Of a stretch of 64,000 nucleotides of DNA, positions 50,542 through 58,685 are shown piece by piece; the stretch's first letter is position 1; the number at the start of each line of letters is the position of its first letter. A program made the translations under genes and the position numbers. Source of the DNA: Dehalococcoidia bacterium (lineage in GTDB: Bacteria > Chloroflexota > Dehalococcoidia > Lucifugimonadales > UBA3495); the NCBI GenBank assembly GCA_022823505.1, contig JAJEIA010000100.1:27113-91112 (forward strand), written 5' to 3'. A model generated the notes under the pieces. It was not told where the DNA came from, ran no database searches, and saw only the letters and a program-made list of their open reading frames with translations.

Positions 50542-52971
50542 TTATTCGGTTGACGACGCCGTGCCGTCCGGGTTGATCTGCACCTTGACGATGGGGGCCA
50601 CCACCTCGTTGAAGATGACCGCCGCTTCGGAGGTGGGACCACCGACGCGTTCGACCCAGCCGGGAACGACGTTCTGGATGGCCGACTGACGCTGGGCGGC
50701 TTTCATCTCAGGGGTGAACTGCACTTCCTGCATGCCCTGCTCCACGTTCTGCGCGATAGCGTTGGGAGCAAAGTGCTCGAAGAGGAGCTGGCGGTTCAGG
50801 TACGCGTGACGCGCGCCCTCCTCCAGAACGATGTTCTGCAGGTCCTTGGGCATCTGGTTCCAACGCTCGGCGTTGACGGCGAACCAGCTGTGACCAACGG
50901 ATACGATGGGCCCGACCAGGTAGTCGGACACCTCGTACCAGCGCAGGCCGTGTCCGCAGGAACCGCAGGAGATCGCGCCGTCGATCACGCCGCGCTCCAG
51001 GGCGGTGTACACGTCGGCGAAGGCGATGAACTGCGGGTCGGCGCCCATGCCGGAGAGCAGGTCGCTGAGCACAGTGCTGTGGCTGCGAACCTTGAGGCCC
51101 TGCAGGTCTTCCAGGCCGTCCACCTGGGGCTTGGCGAAGATGTAGTTGTGGGCCGTCATCATGTAGGCGATCTGGATGCCGCCGTTCTCGGCGGTAACCT
51201 CGGCCATCTTGGGCTGGATGGCGTCAATGACGTCCAGCTGGTCCTGCTGGGTGGCGAAGAGGCCCCAGAGGTTGCTCATATCCATGATGGGGAAGTCGCC
51301 GCCGACGTAGCCGGAGTAGATCTGCGCGGAGTCCAGCGTGCCGTCCTCGATGAGGCGCAGCGAGTCCGGGCCGGCGATGCCCAGTTCGGGGAAGGACGAG
51401 ATTTCGAACACGACCTGGCCGTTGGTGCGGCGCCTGACGCGTTCCACGAAGCCGATGTCCTCGGTTTCCGCGTAGTTGCCGATGGCGAGGCCGCAGTCGA
51501 CCAGGGTGCGGTTGATGCAGGCCATCTGGAACTCGAAGCTTTCGCCGGAGGAAGTCAGCGGGGTCATGTTGAAGTTGATGCCGCTCTCCACGCCGCAGGA
51601 CCAGCCGGAGGGGCTGCCGCCGCCGTGGGCGTCGGACACGCTGGCGGCGGTGTCGCCGTCGCACTGCGTCGAGGCCATGGCTTCTTTCTCGCCGGTGGGC
51701 GAGTCCACGATGCTGATGCAGACCTCGCCGACGCTGCGGTCATCGCCGCAATCGATCTTGTCCATCATCATCATGGCCTCGGTCTCGCTGGCGGTGCCAT
51801 CGGGGTTGATGACCACGCCGACGATGGGGCCAACCTTGTCATTGAAGATCTGCACGCCCTCGGAGTTGGCGCCACCGGCGCGCTCCACCCAGTTGGGGAT
51901 GATCGAGCTCAGGGCGGTTTCGCGCATCCGGGCCTTCACGTCGTCCGGGAAGTCGGAGTATTCCATCCCCTCTTCGACGTTGAGGCTGATGCCGGCCGGG
52001 TCCCAGTCCGCCTTGAGCAGGCGGAGGTTTTCGGCCTCGTACTCCTTGCCTATTTCTTTAAGGATGGCCTGGTTCTCGGCACTGAGCGCGCCCCACTTCT
52101 CGCTGTTGACGGTGACGTAGGTCACGCCAATGGAACCAACGATGGGCCCGTAGAGGTAGTCGGTCACCTCGTACCAGCGCTGTCCGTAACCGGGGGTGCC
52201 GCCGGTGATGCCGGCGTCCAGGACGCCGCGCTCCAGGGCGGTGTACACGTCGGCGAAGGCCACGAACTGACCCTCGGCTCCCAGGCCGGCCAGCAGGTCA
52301 CCCAGGATGGTGCTGTGCTGGCGGATGTTCTTGTCTTTGTAGGACTCCAGGCTGGGCAGAGGCTCGCGGCTGAAGACGTACTGGTTGGGATAGTAGGCCC
52401 GGAAGATGGGCTCGCCACCGGTGGAGTCCCGGAGGATGCGGATCATGTCATCCTCGATGGCGTCGGTGAGGGCCAGGTGGGCGTCGTTGCTGGGGGAGAG
52501 GCCCCAGAGGTTGCCCACGTCGATGATGGGGAGGTCCCCGCCCACGTAGCCGGAGTAGATTTCGGCGAACTCCAGCGTCTGGTCATTGACCAGCCGGATG
52601 GTGTCGGGGCCGGCCAGGCCGAGCTCGGGGTACGACGAAATTTCGATGGTGACCTCGCCGTTGGTCCGCTCGCTGACGTTGGGCGCGTAGAAATCGCGGA
52701 TCAGTTCACAGGGGCGCAGGGTGCGGTTGATGCACACCACCTGCAGGGTGATCGCTTCCTGGGTGGGCGCGGCCGGAGCGGCGGCCATTGCGGTGGGTTC
52801 CGGAGCCGCGGCCCCGCCGCCGCTAGCGCCGGAGGTGGCGGGAGCTTCCGGCTCCCCGCCTCCGCACGCGGCAACCACCGTCATCAGCAGCGCGACGACA
52901 GCCGAGGCAAAAATCGCCCGCCACGGCAGCGAAGCCGCATGAAACGGGCGCAATCTGCGTGAATTCTGCAT
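50542..52971 (-). CDS. tandem two-domain TRAP substrate-binding lipoprotein 2
   Basis: This 809-residue protein is a paralogue of the gene at 48026-50296. The signal peptide ends MTVVAAC (Cys36), after GGGAGAT and ATG. Domain 1 has VVCINRTLRPCELIRDF, KNIRQHSTILGDLL and GITGGTPGYGQRWYEV. Domain 2 has MACINRTLVDCG, LKVRSHSTVLSDLL and AISCGSCGHGLRWYEV. Between them lies an extra Cys-rich stretch of about 70 residues (KIDCGDDRSVGEVC to GWSCGVESG) that is absent from the other protein. Both domains look complete. It should bind a small organic acid outside the membrane and deliver it to DctQM; which ligand each half takes is unknown. Confidence 0.93.
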   Translation of the reverse strand: MQNSRRLRPFHAASLPWRAIFASAVVALLMTVVAACGGGEPEAPATSGASGGGAAAPEPTAMAAAPAAPTQEAITLQVVCINRTLRPCELIRDFYAPNVSERTNGEVTIEISSYPELGLAGPDTIRLVNDQTLEFAEIYSGYVGGDLPIIDVGNLWGLSPSNDAHLALTDAIEDDMIRILRDSTGGEPIFRAYYPNQYVFSREPLPSLESYKDKNIRQHSTILGDLLAGLGAEGQFVAFADVYTALERGVLDAGITGGTPGYGQRWYEVTDYLYGPIVGSIGVTYVTVNSEKWGALSAENQAILKEIGKEYEAENLRLLKADWDPAGISLNVEEGMEYSDFPDDVKARMRETALSSIIPNWVERAGGANSEGVQIFNDKVGPIVGVVINPDGTASETEAMMMMDKIDCGDDRSVGEVCISIVDSPTGEKEAMASTQCDGDTAASVSDAHGGGSPSGWSCGVESGINFNMTPLTSSGESFEFQMACINRTLVDCGLAIGNYAETEDIGFVERVRRRTNGQVVFEISSFPELGIAGPDSLRLIEDGTLDSAQIYSGYVGGDFPIMDMSNLWGLFATQQDQLDVIDAIQPKMAEVTAENGGIQIAYMMTAHNYIFAKPQVDGLEDLQGLKVRSHSTVLSDLLSGMGADPQFIAFADVYTALERGVIDGAISCGSCGHGLRWYEVSDYLVGPIVSVGHSWFAVNAERWNQMPKDLQNIVLEEGARHAYLNRQLLFEHFAPNAIAQNVEQGMQEVQFTPEMKAAQRQSAIQNVVPGWVERVGGPTSEAAVIFNEVVAPIVKVQINPDGTASSTE

Positions 52972-53123
52972 AGGATCTCCCTCGCGTTTACGATTTGCGC
53001 GGCTGGCGACATTGCGATATGCGGCCTGCGCCGGCCTCGCCTGACAGTTTGCCGCAACACCGTACCAGCAGGCCGGCGCAGTGTCAACGATGGGTCAAAC
53101 CGTGGTTTTTTGCCTCGGTTTCG

Positions 53124-53792
53124 CTACTCCTCTATCAGCGCCTTTATCAGCACCTTCAGGTGGCCGACGATGAACCCATCCAGGTCGGCAGTGTGGACTA
53201 TTTCCTGCCAGAAGTTGAGATCGTCAGCGTCCGTGCCCGCAGTGAGGGTCACCGTCTGCGGATCGGCCCAGTTGGCTGGCGTGAAGGTCAGCGTCAAGGC
53301 GTTGGCGGTCAGGTGGGTCGACGGCGAGATGACCAGGATTATGGTGACGTCCGCTTCGGGCTGGGCGCCCAACGCAACGGTGTACGAGCCGGCACCGCCT
53401 GCCGCGACGGTGAGGCTGTACGCGCTGATCACGGGCCGGTTGGCCTCGGTGTCCGCGGGCCGGGTCGAGTTGTTGGTACCCGCCTGGCTGGAGAAATGCT
53501 CCAGCGGATTCAAGGCGTGGTCGACGATGACACCGAGCACGTCCCGGGCAAGCACGTCGTCGTAGCCCACCTCCACCGCCTGGCCCAGCCTGATAGCGGT
53601 GTCCATGGTCAGCCCGAGTTCATCACCCGAAATCGCCGCTCCGTGGGTGTGCGCCCGGTGGCCGTCCACGAACACGTCGATCAGGACGCGCAGGTACACG
53701 CCCACGTCAATGCCGGCGAACGCGCTCAGCGTCTGCAGGTTCGGTCCCACCTGCACGTCCTCGCCGAAGGTGAGGATGACCCGGGAGCCGCC
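53124..53792 (-). pseudogene. SwmB/Calx-beta-like surface protein fragment
   Basis: The frame holds VILTFGEDVQVGPNLQTLSA, then FAGIDVGVYLRVLIDVFVDG, EVGYDDVLARDVLGVIVD and FSSQAGTNNSTRPADTEANR. These resemble SwmB-type Ig-like repeats of cyanobacterial and other surface proteins. LTFTPANWADPQTVTLTAG then follows, as in Calx-beta-like repeats. There is no signal peptide; upstream of 53792 the frame runs only on the antisense of a different gene fragment. So the 5' part is missing. The C-terminus may be natural. Confidence 0.68.
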
Positions 53793-53955
53793 CTGGGAGG
53801 TGCTGAACAATGAGTTGGTGGCGCAGACGCCGGCCTGGCGGGACGGCCGCATGGTGTACGTGAACGGTTTCGCCTGGTACATCGCATCGTACGGGCTGCC
53901 GTCGTACTTCAAGATTGCCGAGGACATGGCATCCGGCCTTCCCTGGAGGCGACGA
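53793..53955 (+). pseudogene. C-terminal fragment of a siderophore-type binding protein
   Basis: The plus-strand frame reads WEVLNNELVAQTPAWRDGRM, VYVNGFAWYIASYGLPSYF and KIAEDMASGL, the characteristic C-terminus of FatB/CeuA-like iron-siderophore binding proteins. About 260 upstream residues are missing and are replaced by the SwmB-like fragment on the other strand. It has no stop before the permease and reads into it in frame. Confidence 0.66.
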
Positions 53956-54852
53956 ATGCTGGCTCAGGGCAAGGTGCTGGCGGGTTGCGGCCGTGGCCAC
54001 GGCTGGGTGCTGCCGACGCTGGGCCTGGCGGCCCTGGGAATGTTGTCGGCCGTATCCCTGTTCATCGGCGTCAGTGACATCGAGATTTCGGACGTCTGGC
54101 GGGGCGACCCGTCGAAGATGCTGCCCTTCGTGGAGAGCCGAATCCCGCGATTGGCCGCGGTGCTGCTGTCCGGTTCGGCCATCGGCGTGGTGGGCCTCAT
54201 CATACAGAGCCTGGTGCGCAACCGCTTCGTCGCTCCCACCACCGCCGGCACCGTCGATGCCGCCAGCCTGGATCTCGTGGTGGCAACCGTCAGCGTCGCC
54301 GGAGCCTCGGTCTTCGTCAAGATGGCAATCGCGGTGGTGTTCGCACTGGCGGGCACGGGACTGTTCCTATTCCTGGTCCTGGCGCAGCGGGTCCGGTACT
54401 CCGACATCATCGTCGTGCCCCTGATCGGAATCATGCTGGGCAGCGTCCTACAGGCGATTGCCACGTTCCTCGCCATGCGGTACGGGCTGCTGCAATCGCT
54501 CGGCGCATGGACCAACGGAGACTTCTCCGGCGTGCTGCGGGGACGTTATGAGTCGTTGTACCTGGTGGGCGCGCTCACTATCGTGGCATATCTGTTCGCC
54601 AACCGGTTCGCACTGGCCGGCATGGGCCGCGATGTGGGGGGTCAACTGCGAGCGGGTGCTGTACGGCGGGATGGCGCTGGCCGCGACAACCACCGCCGTG
54701 GTCGTGGTGGTCGTCGGGGCGATCCCGTTCCTGGGCCTGGTGGTGCCGAACCTGGTCACCATGACCATGGGGGACAACCTGCGCCGAGTGCCTCCGGCGA
54801 CGGCCGTCAGCGGCGCATTCCTGGTTCTGGCCTGCGACATTCCCAGCCGCAC
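53956..54852 (+). pseudogene. FecCD-type siderophore permease, frameshifted and truncated
   Basis: ATG 53956 follows GGAGG. The frame shows SRIPRLAAVLLSGSAIGVVG, LIIQSLVRNRFVAPTTAGT and YSDIIVVPLIGIMLGSVL, all FecCD/BtuC-type. At a run of six G (54636-54641) the frame is lost. The next frame resumes with VNCERVLYGGMALAATTTAV and FLGLVVPNLVTMTMGDNLRR. It ends near LACDIPSRT, where a deletion joins it to an ATPase fragment. About the last quarter is missing. Confidence 0.78.
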
Positions 54853-55071
54853 GATATCAATTTCGCCGGGTACCACGCCGGCCCCATCGTGGCGATGAAA
54901 GACGGTCGGGTGTTGGCCTACGGCATCCCCGAAGCCATCCTCACGGCGACAATGATTGAGAAGATTTTCGATCTGGAAGTCCCGGTGCGTTACGTCGATT
55001 CAACGCCGGTGGTGGCGTATTTTGCCGTGCGGGATTCCACCGCCGCCGGAGGTACGGGGTCCGCGGATTAG
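54853..55071 (+). pseudogene. C-terminal fragment of a siderophore ABC ATPase
   Basis: The frame HDINFAGYHAGPIVAMKDGR, VLAYGIPEAILTATMIEKIF and EVPVRYVDSTPVVAYF matches the C-terminal ~70 residues of FepC/FhuC-type ATPases, from the H-loop histidine onward. Walker A and B are absent. The second permease and the ATPase N-terminus are presumably deleted. A 286-bp stretch without a gene follows. Confidence 0.72.
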
Positions 55072-55357
55072 GCTTGAATCCACGGGTTGGATCCGCACTG
55101 GTCAGCTTCCCGGCCGCTCCGTGCGGGTCCGATGGCCGCTTCGGCAGCGTCGCACGAACGGTACGTCCGCGTTGGCGGCGTTGGAGCGCGCGCTGGCGGC
55201 ACCGGCGTAGCAGTTATATCGTTGCATGTGACGACGGTTTGTGGCGCCAGGCGGGTGGCTCTGTTGCGCGTTGAAAGGAATTGACGTTCAAACTTCTTCG
55301 TCGGTGTTACCATTGCCGCCGAGGTGCATCTTGGCGACGGGCGTTCCAGAAGCGATC

Positions 55358-56959
55358 ATGGAAGACCGATTTGCCGCAGTTGCGGCCCTGTTGGTGGTTT
55401 CGGCCATGCTGATTTCCATCAATTGCGGCGGGGAGACTGGAGAGCCGCTCCCAAATCCGCAAGCCACCGCTGTAACATCACCCGTCCCGACGCCGGTTGC
55501 AGCGTTCGCGCGAGCGCCCACGGCAATTCTTCCGGCTACACCGGCTCCGACGTCGGCATCGACACCAGAGCCGACCACGCTCCTGACCCCGGTATCCACC
55601 TCAACTCCCACTCCTTTGCCGGAACCAACGGCGATTCCCACGCTGACACCTGAGCCAATCCCCGTTCCCACGCCAATATCCAGGCCGACCGTGCCGCCGC
55701 GGCCTACTCCTACGTCTTCGCCCACATCTACGCCCGCTCCGACTCCAACCCCGGTTCCTCTGGGCCCCTACGGCTCGATACAAACCGGACCGGAAGTGGT
55801 TGGCATGGATACCTATGACCGGCTGATACCCGAGTTCATGGACAAACACAGTCTGCCCGGCGGCGCTATTGCCGTCGTCAAGGACGGCCGCCTGGTGTTC
55901 GCGAAGGGTTACGGGTTGGCGGACATCCAAAACCGGGAGCCGGTCCAGCCTGATTCCCTGTTCCGCATAGCAAGCCTTTCCAAGCCGGTTACGGCGGTCG
56001 CCGTGCTCAAGTTGGTGGAGGATGGCAAGCTGGACCTGGACGCGAGGGCTTTTGAGATATTGAACGACTTCCGCGAACCCGAAGGCTCTACTCGTGATCC
56101 CAGGCTGGGCCGGATCACCGTGCGCCATCTGCTGCACCACGCCGGCGGGTGGGACAAAAACGAGAGTTACGATCCGATGTGGAGTGTATGGAGAACAGAA
56201 GAAGGCACCGGCGCCCACCCTCCCATCACCTGTTCAGATGTAATCCATTTCATGCTGGGACAGCCTCTGGACTTTGATCCGGGGACCAGATACGCCTATG
56301 CAAATTTCGGCTATTGCGTGCTGGGCAGGATTATTGAGGCAGCGAGCGGCCAGGAGTATGACGAGTTTGTGCGGGAGCACGTGCTGGAACCCATTGGAAT
56401 CCCCCGGATGCAGGTGGGCGGCACACGGTTGGAAGAACGGTTGGACGGCGAAGTCCGGTACTACCCGTGGCGCGGACGAGACCCCGCCTGGTCCGTATTT
56501 CCGGAGGGACCCTCTCGGGTTCCGTGGCCGTACGGCGGATTTTACCTGAAAGGCCAGGACGCCCACGGCGGTTGGGTGGGTTCGGCCATCGACCTGGTCA
56601 GGTTCGCGACCGCACTGGAAGGCAGCAAATATCCAACCGTGCTTGAACCTGAGACAGTTGACCTCATGTTGTCGCGCCCCCAGCCGCAGTTGCAAGACAC
56701 GCCCTATTATTATGGGCTTGGTTGGGCAGTCAGACCGGTTGGCGACGCCAAAACCTGGTGGCATTTCGGGAGCCAACCGGGGACTACCGCGCTCATGGTA
56801 CGGGCATATCATGGGTTGACCTGGGTGGCCCTGTTTAACTTGCAACCCCAGAACCTACAGGACGCGCAGAGCGAACTGAATCAACTCCTGTGGAGCGCCA
56901 CCCGGGAAGTGACCACCTGGCCAAGCCACGACTTGTTCCCATTGTTCGGGCATGAATAG
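55358..56959 (+). CDS. stalked lipoprotein serine hydrolase (beta-lactamase/PBP4* fold), copy 1
   Basis: This 533-residue protein starts at ATG 55358. The signal peptide ends MLISINC, then a Pro/Thr-rich stalk of about 110 residues (TPEPTTLLTPVSTSTPTP-like). The catalytic domain follows: IASLSKPV with the S-x-x-K serine at 206, RYAYANFGYCVLG with Y-x-N, and HFGSQPG in place of KTG. This is the class C/esterase-like family (D-aminopeptidase, EstB, AmpH). It would sit outside the cell membrane and cut peptides, esters or beta-lactams. It is 94% of the length of the next gene and nearly identical in motif order. Confidence 0.92.
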   Translation: MEDRFAAVAALLVVSAMLISINCGGETGEPLPNPQATAVTSPVPTPVAAFARAPTAILPATPAPTSASTPEPTTLLTPVSTSTPTPLPEPTAIPTLTPEPIPVPTPISRPTVPPRPTPTSSPTSTPAPTPTPVPLGPYGSIQTGPEVVGMDTYDRLIPEFMDKHSLPGGAIAVVKDGRLVFAKGYGLADIQNREPVQPDSLFRIASLSKPVTAVAVLKLVEDGKLDLDARAFEILNDFREPEGSTRDPRLGRITVRHLLHHAGGWDKNESYDPMWSVWRTEEGTGAHPPITCSDVIHFMLGQPLDFDPGTRYAYANFGYCVLGRIIEAASGQEYDEFVREHVLEPIGIPRMQVGGTRLEERLDGEVRYYPWRGRDPAWSVFPEGPSRVPWPYGGFYLKGQDAHGGWVGSAIDLVRFATALEGSKYPTVLEPETVDLMLSRPQPQLQDTPYYYGLGWAVRPVGDAKTWWHFGSQPGTTALMVRAYHGLTWVALFNLQPQNLQDAQSELNQLLWSATREVTTWPSHDLFPLFGHE

Positions 56960-58649
56960 CCTTGTGGGCGCATCGTGCGGCTCACACGAGTTTCCAATGC
57001 CTTTTCCCTTGCGAAACACCGTCGGCGTCATCATGGTGTTGGTCGGCTTGGCCGCTGCCTTGCAGGCGGCCGGTTGCACCGCACCGGAACGGGAGACGAT
57101 CCGTTCCGCGGGCGAACCCACTGGCTCGCCTGCAACAGTTGCAGTAGCGGCAGCGGCCGAGGCAACGGCTACTCCCATTGCGAAGCCGCCCCATACGCCG
57201 GTTCCGGAGACAACGGCGATCGCTACTCCAACGCCCACCTCGGCACCCGCTCACACTCCCACGCCGGAAACAATTGTGGCTCCAACGCCAATATCCACGC
57301 CGACCATGGCGCTACGCCCAACCTTGACACCGTCACCCACGGCCACGCCCGAGCCCGAACCCGAACCCGAACCCGAACCCGAACCCGAACCCGAACCCGA
57401 ACCCACACCCACACCCACTCCCACGCCGACCCCAACTCCGATCCCCCTGGGACCCTACGGTTCGATACAGACCGGTCCTGAAGTGGTTGGCATGGAGGCT
57501 TTCGATCGGTTCGTGGTTGACCTCATGCACCGATACAACCTGCCGGGAGGAGCTCTCGCAATAGTCAAGGACGGCCGCCTGGTATTCGCCAGGGGTTATG
57601 GCCTGGCCGACATCGAACGCCAGGAACCCGTGCGGCCCGATTCCCTGTTCCGCATAGCGAGCCTCTCCAAACAGGTCACGGCGGTCGCCGTACTAAAGTT
57701 GGTGGAAGAAGGGAGGTTGGACCTGGACGAAAAGGCCTTTGAGATCCTCTCCGAGTTCGGTGAGGCGGAAGAGGCTTCCCGAGATTCCAGGATCGAACAG
57801 ATCACCGTGCGCCATCTGCTGCACCACGCCGGCGGGTGGGACAAGGAAGTCGCCGGCTTCGATCCGACGTGGGCTCCGGCCCGAATAGCTCGCGAAACCG
57901 GCGCTGCCCAGCCAGTTTCATGCCCGGACGTGATCCATTTCATGCTGGGGCAGCCCCTCGACTTCGACCCGGGCACCCGGTACGCCTACGCAAATTTCGG
58001 CTACTGCGTCCTGGGGAGAATAATCGAGAAGAAAACCGCCCAAGACTACGAAACCTACATAAAGGAGCACATCCTGGCGCCGACTGGGATCGGGAGCATG
58101 CAAATCGGCGGTTCCCTGCTGGACGACCGCGCCGATGGTGAGGTCCGGTATTACTACCACGATCCCTATCGACGAGTCCGATCCGTATTCCCGGACGGGC
58201 CGGAGCGAGTACCCTGGCCCTACGGCGGCTTTTACGTTAAGGGGAAAAACTCCTCAGGAGGTTGGATAGCCTCAGCGGTGGACCTGGTCCGTTTGGTGTC
58301 CGGCCTGGATGGCAGTCGGCCCCCGTCTCCACTATTGCCGGAAACGGTGGATCTGATGCTATCCCGCCACGATCCGCCCCTGCGGGACACCAGTTGGTAC
58401 TATGCCATGGGATGGACGGTCCGACCCGTCGGAGACGGCCTCAGGTGGTCGCATGGCGGGAGCTTGCCGGGAGCCGCTGCCCAGGTCCGGCGAACACATG
58501 ACGGCGTGACCTGGGCCCTTCTTTTCAACTCCAAATCGGAGCAACATTCCGATTTTCAGAGTGATCGCGTCCGATTGATGCGGGACGCGATTGACTCGGT
58601 ATCAACCTGGCCGTCCCACGACCTCTTCCCGCAGTTCGGGTACGAATAA
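56952..58649 (+). CDS. stalked lipoprotein serine hydrolase, copy 2
   Basis: This is a tandem paralogue of the gene before it, overlapping its stop by 8 bp. The 565-residue frame from ATG 56952 has a signal peptide with lipobox LQAAGC. ATG 56997 would be shorter but also possible. The stalk is longer, with nine Glu-Pro units encoded by a CCCGAA hexamer run (57348-57401), then Thr-Pro. The catalytic set is the same: IASLSKQV (Ser237), RYAYANFGYCVLG and SHGGSLPG. GPYGSIQTGPEVVGM is shared exactly by both, directly after the stalk. Confidence 0.9.
   Translation: MNSLVGASCGSHEFPMPFPLRNTVGVIMVLVGLAAALQAAGCTAPERETIRSAGEPTGSPATVAVAAAAEATATPIAKPPHTPVPETTAIATPTPTSAPAHTPTPETIVAPTPISTPTMALRPTLTPSPTATPEPEPEPEPEPEPEPEPEPTPTPTPTPTPTPIPLGPYGSIQTGPEVVGMEAFDRFVVDLMHRYNLPGGALAIVKDGRLVFARGYGLADIERQEPVRPDSLFRIASLSKQVTAVAVLKLVEEGRLDLDEKAFEILSEFGEAEEASRDSRIEQITVRHLLHHAGGWDKEVAGFDPTWAPARIARETGAAQPVSCPDVIHFMLGQPLDFDPGTRYAYANFGYCVLGRIIEKKTAQDYETYIKEHILAPTGIGSMQIGGSLLDDRADGEVRYYYHDPYRRVRSVFPDGPERVPWPYGGFYVKGKNSSGGWIASAVDLVRLVSGLDGSRPPSPLLPETVDLMLSRHDPPLRDTSWYYAMGWTVRPVGDGLRWSHGGSLPGAAAQVRRTHDGVTWALLFNSKSEQHSDFQSDRVRLMRDAIDSVSTWPSHDLFPQFGYE
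57348..57401 (+). repeat. CCCGAA hexanucleotide tract coding for nine Pro-Glu pairs
   Basis: There are nine tandem hexamers inside the stalk of the second serine hydrolase (one with GAG in place of GAA). Such tracts change length by slippage, in frame, so stalk length may vary between strains. Confidence 0.88.
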
Positions 58650-58685
58650 ACTTGCGGCTGCAATCGGCGTTTTTGGGAGTTTCGG

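Noticed and set aside
50773-52962. 729-codon plus-strand open frame
   Set aside because: Antisense of the tandem TRAP binding-protein gene, with low-complexity His/Val/Gly-rich translation and no ribosome binding site.
57348-57401. possible CRISPR-like array
   Set aside because: The units are 6 bp, contiguous and in-frame coding, without spacers. No CRISPR array or cas gene is seen anywhere in the window.
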